Under the pieces are notes generated by a model that worked only from the letters and a program-made list of their open reading frames with translations, had not been told where the DNA came from and did not search any database. Made by a program: the position numbers and the translations under genes. 64,000 nt of DNA. Source: Archegozetes longisetosus. Lineage: Eukaryota; Arthropoda; Arachnida; Sarcoptiformes; Trhypochthoniidae. Within the stretch, counting starts at the first letter, position 1. Every line of letters begins with the position of its first letter. The stretch lies in NCBI GenBank assembly GCA_018873245.2, contig JAEMBT020000007.1, positions 10,423,129 to 10,487,128 on the forward strand. Reading direction: 5' to 3'. Of this stretch, positions 58,329-64,000 are shown piece by piece.

Positions 58329-59250
58329 CTATCCATTTTTCGAATTATTTTTAAGAAAAATAGAAAACATTTATTTTTACCAAAAATAACTATGCGCTTC
58401 CGGGTTGGACCATTTATTTAAGTAGAGATACCAATTAATCGGTTTAACCATTTTTGACTAATTAAGTATACCAAATTGGCAAAGTGGCAAATTTAGTTCA
58501 AAAAAAATTAACTCATGAAAATATTTTTTTAAAGAGTTGCGGAGATTTTTGAGTATAAGTTAGATGTTCATTCTGAGCTAGACACTATTGTTTTGTCTTT
58601 TAAAATCATTAAATTGTTTAGTGAGATTTTCTAATGTAAATTATGATAAATATCTACTAAGTATTAATTTTATAACGATATGTTGAAAACTATAGTATGC
58701 ATGTACTGAAAGTTGATTTTTTGAACAATCATAATTTCTAAGTGTCTAGCGGGTAGTCTTTTTATTTGCTTTTTCGAACACCATATACACAGTCAGGAAA
58801 ATCTAAGACTCTTCTTTAAGTTTTGAGACATACCACAAACTTTTTTATCGACTAAAATAAATAATGATATGATTAATCAAACTTTTATTGATCTAATAAA
58901 TGTAAATCATTACGTGCATAATAGAGAGTAGTTATTTATGAATCATAAGCTAATTAAGAGTAAAGAACTCTGATCAATTTTGCCCTAAACTATCATATTG
59001 TTATGGATAACAAATGAATAAGAATTTTATATTGAAATTGTATACCCAATCATACTATTGTTTGAGTTAGGTTAGATTAGGTTAGTAATGTTAGTGAAAG
59101 TCAAAGCCGAGCAGTACTGTTGTTTCTACTCCATTTCCACACACAAATCATCGTACCTTACCTTACAATATTACGTTACTATATATAAGCACATAGAAAT
59201 GTAATATTGTAAAGTTCAATATTCATATTGAGTATCATATACAAAACTTT

Positions 59251-59251
<1 letters not shown>
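58329..59251. other. Intergenic; searched without success for a signal-peptide exon
   Basis: AT-rich. No minus-strand ATG followed by a hydrophobic run and a donor site was found that could lead into the cysteine-rich exon. A short run of TTAGG-like units ('gagttaggttagattaggtt') lies at about 59066. Confidence 0.35.

Positions 59252-59312
<61 letters not shown>
59252..59312. repeat. (CT)n microsatellite, about 61 bp
   Basis: An uninterrupted CT dinucleotide run. Confidence 0.97.
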
Positions 59313-59313
<1 letters not shown>

Positions 59314-59543
59314 GCGCAAAAAATACTCGATGGATTTCGTTGAGCCCACCAGACATTTTTTCCCTTATAAATTATACTGTAAGTTATAATGTCTACTTTA
59401 AAATATGCAATCAAATTTTGGGATAAAGTTATCCCAGCAACCTATAGGGAGCGCGCAAACTTCTTTAACTGAATCACAATTAATTCTTCAGTGATTAGGT
59501 GTTAATTGAGTGTTAATTTCTATATCCCTATTTTCACAAAGTA

Positions 59544-60828
59544 TTAGGTTGTCCTAAAAAGGTTTGCGGAGATATCAAATTACACTTTTTTAAAATAACA
59601 AAAGATAAAGTTTCTTTTCCGATTTCATACTGTAAAATAATCATAAAAAATTGCGTTTATGTTTATTACCTTGAGTTTAGCTCTGTAATGGATAAACAAT
59701 TGATAATTTCTTCCGTGACTGATCAAGAACAACGAAGTTTCATCAAGATTTGTTTTATTCTTGATAAGTCTACCACCTTCATTCATAATCAGCTAAAGAT
59801 TGGATTAGGATCAAGGGCTTATGCCCTTAGAACAGTTGAGCATTGGCTCACTGAGTTTCGTAGAGGTAGGACAAGCACTGAAACTGCTCCAAAATCTGGT
59901 AGACCATCTTCCTCCAGAACTGAGGAACAACTTGAGCGATTGAAAGAACTCCTATGTGAACATAAAAGTTGGTCTGTGAGAGAGCTTGCTTTCAGATTGG
60001 AGCTTCCCAAGATAACTTTGCATCGAATGCTGAGAGAAAACCTGGGGCTGGTTAAGAAGTTGGGTAAGTAGGTACTCTATGTATTGTCTGAAGAACAAAT
60101 GGAACATCGATGCCTTGTTGCTAACATTAATTTGAAGCGAACAAACCGTCATAATTATCTATTAAAATCGATTGTTGCTATAGACGAGACCTGGATGAGT
60201 TTGTATACCCCCCGCAAAGAAACCAGAGACAATTTTGGCTACCCAGAGGGGTCTTAGCCCCCGAAATACCGAACAAAGAGCTTCGTGAGAGGAAGCTGCT
60301 ACTTATCCTTGCCATGGATTTTGATGGTGTTGCTTTTTACGACCTCCTCGATCAAAATGAAACTTTGAATTCGAGCCGTTATCTATCGTTTCTGGAGGAA
60401 TATATTCCTCGATGGTGCGAGCTTAGAAGATGTAGAAGGCCATTAATATTACATGATAACTCAAGGCCTCACAAAGCTCCAATTATTCTGGATTTTATCA
60501 AGGAAAAGGGCTGGGAGACATTGGATCACCCACCCTACTCCCCAGACCTACACCCATGCGACTTTGATTGCTTTGGCCATCTTAAACGTCATCTTAAGGG
60601 CATTCGTTATGAGGGATTCGATCAGTTAAAATCAGCAATCCGAGAGGCGATATCGACTCTGAAAGAAAGAGGTACATTTACTGGCGTCCAGAAACTCCCA
60701 GAAAGATGGCAATAAGTCATTGAAGAAGGAAGATATATATAATTATATTAAAATTTGATTGAAATATCTTTTGTACAAGCCGAGAAAATAAATTTTTTAT
60801 CTCCGCAAACCTTTATGGCACAACCTAA
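59544..60828 (+). mobile_element. Full-length mariner, 1285 bp
   Basis: The terminal repeats TTAGGTTGTCCTAAAAAG and TTAGGTTGTGCCATAAAG (reverse complement) are followed on both sides by GTTTGCGGAGATA. Each end is flanked by TA (59542-59543, 60829-60830). Length and the TTAGGTTG start are typical of complete mariners. The transposase lies on the plus strand. Confidence 0.9.
59688..60715 (+). pseudogene. Mariner transposase (DD34D), lightly damaged
   Basis: It starts at ATG 59688. The first part (127 codons) has the two helix-turn-helix motifs (TVEHWLTEFRRGRTS, SVRELAFRLELPKITLHRML). The WVPHxL-type linker has a TAG in place of its Trp codon (60069). The same frame continues with LSEEQMEHRCLVANI and the first catalytic block VAIDETWMSLY, to a stop at about 60255. 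A frame change leads to 60314-60715 with LILHDNSRPH (second Asp) and HPPYSPDLHPCDFDCF (third Asp). The spacing is exactly 34 residues between the second and third Asp. Damage is thus two stops and one frame change; all three catalytic Asp codons remain. Confidence 0.85.
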
Positions 60829-60830
60829 TA

Positions 60831-61290
60831 AATTTATTGCACTTTAAAGACATTTTAAATTACTAGAATAATTTTTTTAAACAGATATAATATTTAAACA
60901 AACTTTTGTTTTGTCATATCAGCAGTGAATCTATTATGAACTTTTAGTTCATATATAAATGTTTAATCATTAAAAATTTTAAAATAGATCATAGTTTAAT
61001 TTATATGGAGTGTCTCAAAATTTAAAATCTTAAATTTTCCCGTCTATGATCATGTGAAATGAAATTGATGCCATAAAGATATCTTTGAAATTGATCATTC
61101 ATTACATACTCCTCACCTCCCTTGTAAGATCCATAAAGGTCTTAACTAATGTGAAACTTTCTTTATGGTTAGTATTCAAATCATTAGTAAGATACTCAGA
61201 GATTCACTACTAATGCTTATGGTAATTATTTTAACTAATTACTCGCTGATAAAATCTGTTCTCAAGTAAGTCTTTCAAGTTTTCTAAGCC
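60831..61290. other. Intergenic, nothing recognised
   Basis: AT-rich stretch between the mariner and the GAGCTC-family element. Confidence 0.35.
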
Positions 61291-61298
61291 TTGATGAG

Positions 61299-62764
61299 TA
61301 GTGAAGAGCATTGGTCTGGAACTTGAGCTTTAAGCTCGAGCTTCCATAAACTCAGCTCAGAATTGTTGAGTTTTGGGCTGCGCTGCCGAGCTTACATTAA
61401 AAATTAAAAATTAAACTAAAGAGTAGTAATCTTTATAACAAGTATTTATCTCAAGTAATAATAAAGTATTTGTACAAAAATACATTAATTTTTATCTTAA
61501 AGTTTGAAGAATGAATTCAAACTTTGACATCGGTGTCACTTATAAATAATTGTGAATCTTCTGATAGCATTTCACTTTCTTGTCAAGTCATTTTGACAAC
61601 AGTTTCAAACAATAATTTTCTCTTATTTTGAATAGTTTTCAAAAATTATTTGAGATTATCTTATTTTAGAATATAAAGAGACTTAAACAGTGAATAGAAA
61701 TAATATTACTTTTGAGACCTAATACATTATAGCTGTTTTCAGTAAGAAAAAAGGCGAACCGAACCGCTATCCGCCCACACGAGAACCAGACCGATCCACG
61801 AACCTATCTTTTTGAAAACCGAATCGAATCGCTGACAAAAGATCTCGGAACCGAATCGAACCGAAAACTCCCTACTTTTTATAGAACCGAACCGCAGATA
61901 TCCGCGGTTAACTGTAAATTTAAATTTTAAACACAATTAAACCCCAGCTGCTATTCATGGGTCTCTCAAACCCGCACGTAAAATTTAAACTTAAAATTTC
62001 CTTAAAAAACTTGATTCTGTGAAAATAAGCCACACATTCATTTCATAAATTCATTCTAGTATAAAGATCAATTGTTTTTAGTAATTTTTATAATATGGAT
62101 TTGAGTTAATCATGAATAGTATAAATATGTGTTTTCTAACCATAGCACTTGAAGGCTAATCCAATCAATAATTCATTTTTTAATAAAATATCGAATTAGA
62201 ACTAATTGTTTATATAAGTTTCAAATAACATTTAAACTTTAAATATGCGGTTCTTTGCGGATATCCGCGATCCGTAGGCTTACGAACTGAGCCGAGCCGA
62301 ACCGCGAACCGCATATTAAGGAAAATCAGAAACCTATCCGCGGATCGGTTCGGTTCGGTTCGACGTGAACAGCTATACAAATACATCATTAATTCTTACT
62401 TCAAATAAACAGTTATTGCATTAAAATTCAGTTTAAAGTGAAATTTATTTTGAAAACAATGATTAACAATTCAGGAATGCATCTCATCATTCAATTCGAT
62501 AGATCTAATCGAATACCTAATTTACTTACATATGAGAAGCAGTCCACTATCATTACTGTTTAAAGTTAATACTGTTTTTGCTTTATTAAATAAATCGGCT
62601 TCAAATGAGCTGAGCTCGAAGCTCAACGGCTTTGGCTTGAGCTTGAGATACGCCTTTTATTCTTAGCCTGAGCTTGAAGATTGAGCTTATAAGCTCGAAG
62701 ATAGCTAAAATTGAGCTTCAAGCGCAGCTCAGCTCAGCTCAAAACTAGCATATGCTCTTCACTA
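61299..62764. mobile_element. hAT-like non-autonomous element, GAGCTC family, exact 8-bp target repeat
   Basis: The ends TAGTGAAGAGCAT are identical in inverted orientation. TTGATGAG lies immediately outside both (61291-61298, 62765-62772). Dense GAGCTT, GAGCTC and CAGCTCAG motifs sit inside each end (61325-61395, 62605-62740). A GAACCG-family element (61730-62375) is inserted in the middle. There is no transposase. Confidence 0.85.
61730..62375. mobile_element. hAT-like non-autonomous element, GAACCG family, copy 2
   Basis: TAGCTGTT ends are shared with copy 1 (38312-39471), as is the internal 'aagaaaaaaggcgaac' edge. Clusters of GAACCG and GATATCCGCGG motifs lie at both ends. It is 646 bp and nested in the GAGCTC element. 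Confidence 0.7.
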
Positions 62765-62904
62765 TTGATGAGAGCTACTCAAAGAGTAACGCATTGAATT
62801 AAAAAGAAAGTAAAGTTTATTTATAGAGACATCAGTATAACTTTGCAATTTTTCAAGCTCCTTATTCAACACTATAATTAAGAGATTAATACAACTGATC
62901 AAAC

Positions 62905-63394
62905 CTGAACCAATAGCCCATTTCAAAATTGATGAAACACTATTTTTTTCAACAACATCACAACTGTTTTCATATCTAGGGACACGAGCAGTCACTCCAA
63001 GTGTTCCATAATTAGCTTTTACTCCACACAGATATGCGGTTGCAGTTCCAGCAGAATCTGGCACTTGATAGTCAACGTTATAGGTCTACATAGACGAAAA
63101 TTAAATGTTCATTTAGTGTTTTGAAGATCCGAAAACTTATATCAGCTCATAGTGAATAAAATGCAATACTTTAATTAACGAGACGTGAGGGAACTCATCA
63201 AATGTAAGAACAGATTCTTCTCCCGATCTGTCATTGAGTTGTCCTTTGAGTATTCGGGCAGAAGTTATCGTTGTGATAGACATTCCATCACCAAGAAATA
63301 AAATTACATTTTTGGCTTTCTTGTGAATTATCTGTTGATTGAGTGCACGACGTAATAAACTTTCAGACAGATTGTTCCAATAATCAGCATCCAA
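62905..63394 (-). CDS. Alkaline phosphatase, partial (two N-terminal exons)
   Basis: Minus-strand exons about 63394-63140 and 63085-62905, joined at VSLIK to [13 protein letters not shown]. These give the start of the alkaline phosphatase fold: [12 protein letters not shown] with the first metal-binding Asp, [22 protein letters not shown], the nucleophile serine in [23 protein letters not shown], and [11 protein letters not shown] ending at a GTTTGA donor. The rest of the enzyme (HATPA, metal-binding His residues, C-terminal anchor) is not seen on the minus strand down to 54 kb. Either a very long intron crosses the transposons, or the gene is truncated. Upstream of DADYWNN the frame meets a stop without an acceptor or ATG, although a coding-looking stretch in another frame (SVRARDSVRPKNYLTNNQG, about 63480-63425) precedes it. 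So the 5' end is also disturbed. Possibly a pseudogene. Confidence 0.7.
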
Positions 63395-63660
63395 TTCATT
63401 ATTAAGACGTTACCTTGATTGTTAGTTAAGTAATTTTTCGGACGCACACTATCGCGTGCCCTAACTGAACCAATGAGGCCTTATTGCAGCATCAATTTGC
63501 AGTCTCATTCCAACAATGCAAGTAAGTCAAAAAGCATCTAAGCGCTGTATTATTGGATTATAAATAGCATATCCAGTCATCTCAATGAATAATATAAATT
63601 GCATACAATTCAGCTACAAAAAGTGAAAAACGTATAGAAATACAAGTAATTGAAATAAAT

Positions 63661-64000
63661 TGAAATTTCGATCGGTTAAAGACAACTTCGACAAAACTTT
63701 AATTCAATAGTCACTTTTGTATTCAATATTGTAATTATTTAACACATACATTCATTTGTATTTTCTATTTGAGTTGAAACATAGTTTAATTTTTAAATTT
63801 GAATTTGCAATCAAATCTTTATTCCTTATAGAAAAATTTATTTCGATCACAAATTTAACAATATTGAAGCTATCAGTTTATCTTAAATAGTTAGTGAATT
63901 GTCTTAAGTGAATTTGACTGAAGCTGAGTTTCAATAAAGATTTACTTTGATTTAGATTTTATTTATTTATTTCTATCATAACTTTTATAAACATGAGAAA
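63661..64000. repeat. Repeat arm, inverted copy of 1658-1985
   Basis: This matches the reverse complement of the stretch near the left edge over about 330 bp, best in the last 140 bp. It carries AATAAAGATT on the plus strand at about 63932. It is cut by the window edge. Confidence 0.75.

Noticed and set aside
1-64000. Search for retroviral, LTR, Polinton-like or other capsid-bearing elements
   Set aside because: No reverse transcriptase, integrase, capsid, envelope or long direct terminal repeats were recognised; all sizeable elements found are plain DNA transposons or a SINE.

Overview
The window is a stretch of AT-rich nuclear DNA from a eukaryote, very probably an arthropod. Genes have short GT-AG introns (about 60-90 bp), AATAAA polyadenylation signals and the host proteins of an animal. 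Short TTAGG arrays, the arthropod telomere unit, occur inside a repeat. A small invertebrate such as a mite would fit, but the sequence alone does not settle this.

Gene-bearing core (21-37 kb). A KLHL17/actinfilin-type BTB-Kelch gene (+) is followed by prohibitin-2 (-) and mitochondrial ribosomal protein L47 (+), which share a 293 bp divergent promoter. Next come a single-exon RanBP9/10 (CTLH complex) gene (-), an unrecognised Asn/Ser-rich single-exon gene (+) and proteasome subunit PSMD6/Rpn7 (-), the last two converging. A decayed DHRS4-like short-chain dehydrogenase follows at 36-37.6 kb. Prohibitin-2 carries a convincing AT-AC, U12-type intron.

Left flank (0-21 kb). An HSD17B12-like 3-ketoacyl-CoA reductase exon lies at 0.4-1.2 kb, with a probable frame break near its C-terminus. 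A 111-residue two-helix membrane protein lies at 13.3-13.6 kb. Between them are DNA transposons: a 2.8 kb DDE element with ATAT flanks, a Merlin element invaded by a foldback element, a foldback repeat with TTAGG ends, a decayed mariner-superfamily transposase and several MITEs.

Right flank (38-64 kb). This part is dominated by DNA transposons nested in one another: hAT-like elements with family-specific GC-rich subterminal repeats, two mariners, a Tc1 fragment and a tRNA-derived SINE with perfect 16-bp flanking repeats. Among them are a two-exon secreted GH43/32-like glycosidase, a two-exon secreted peptide with eight cysteines in its mature part (55.4-55.8 kb), a second cysteine-rich exon resembling half a TIL inhibitor domain (58.1 kb), and a partial alkaline phosphatase at the right edge.

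The two ends of the window carry inverted copies of one another (1658-1985 and 63661-64000). No retroviral, LTR, Polinton-like or other capsid-bearing element was recognised, and there is no CRISPR or prokaryotic feature.
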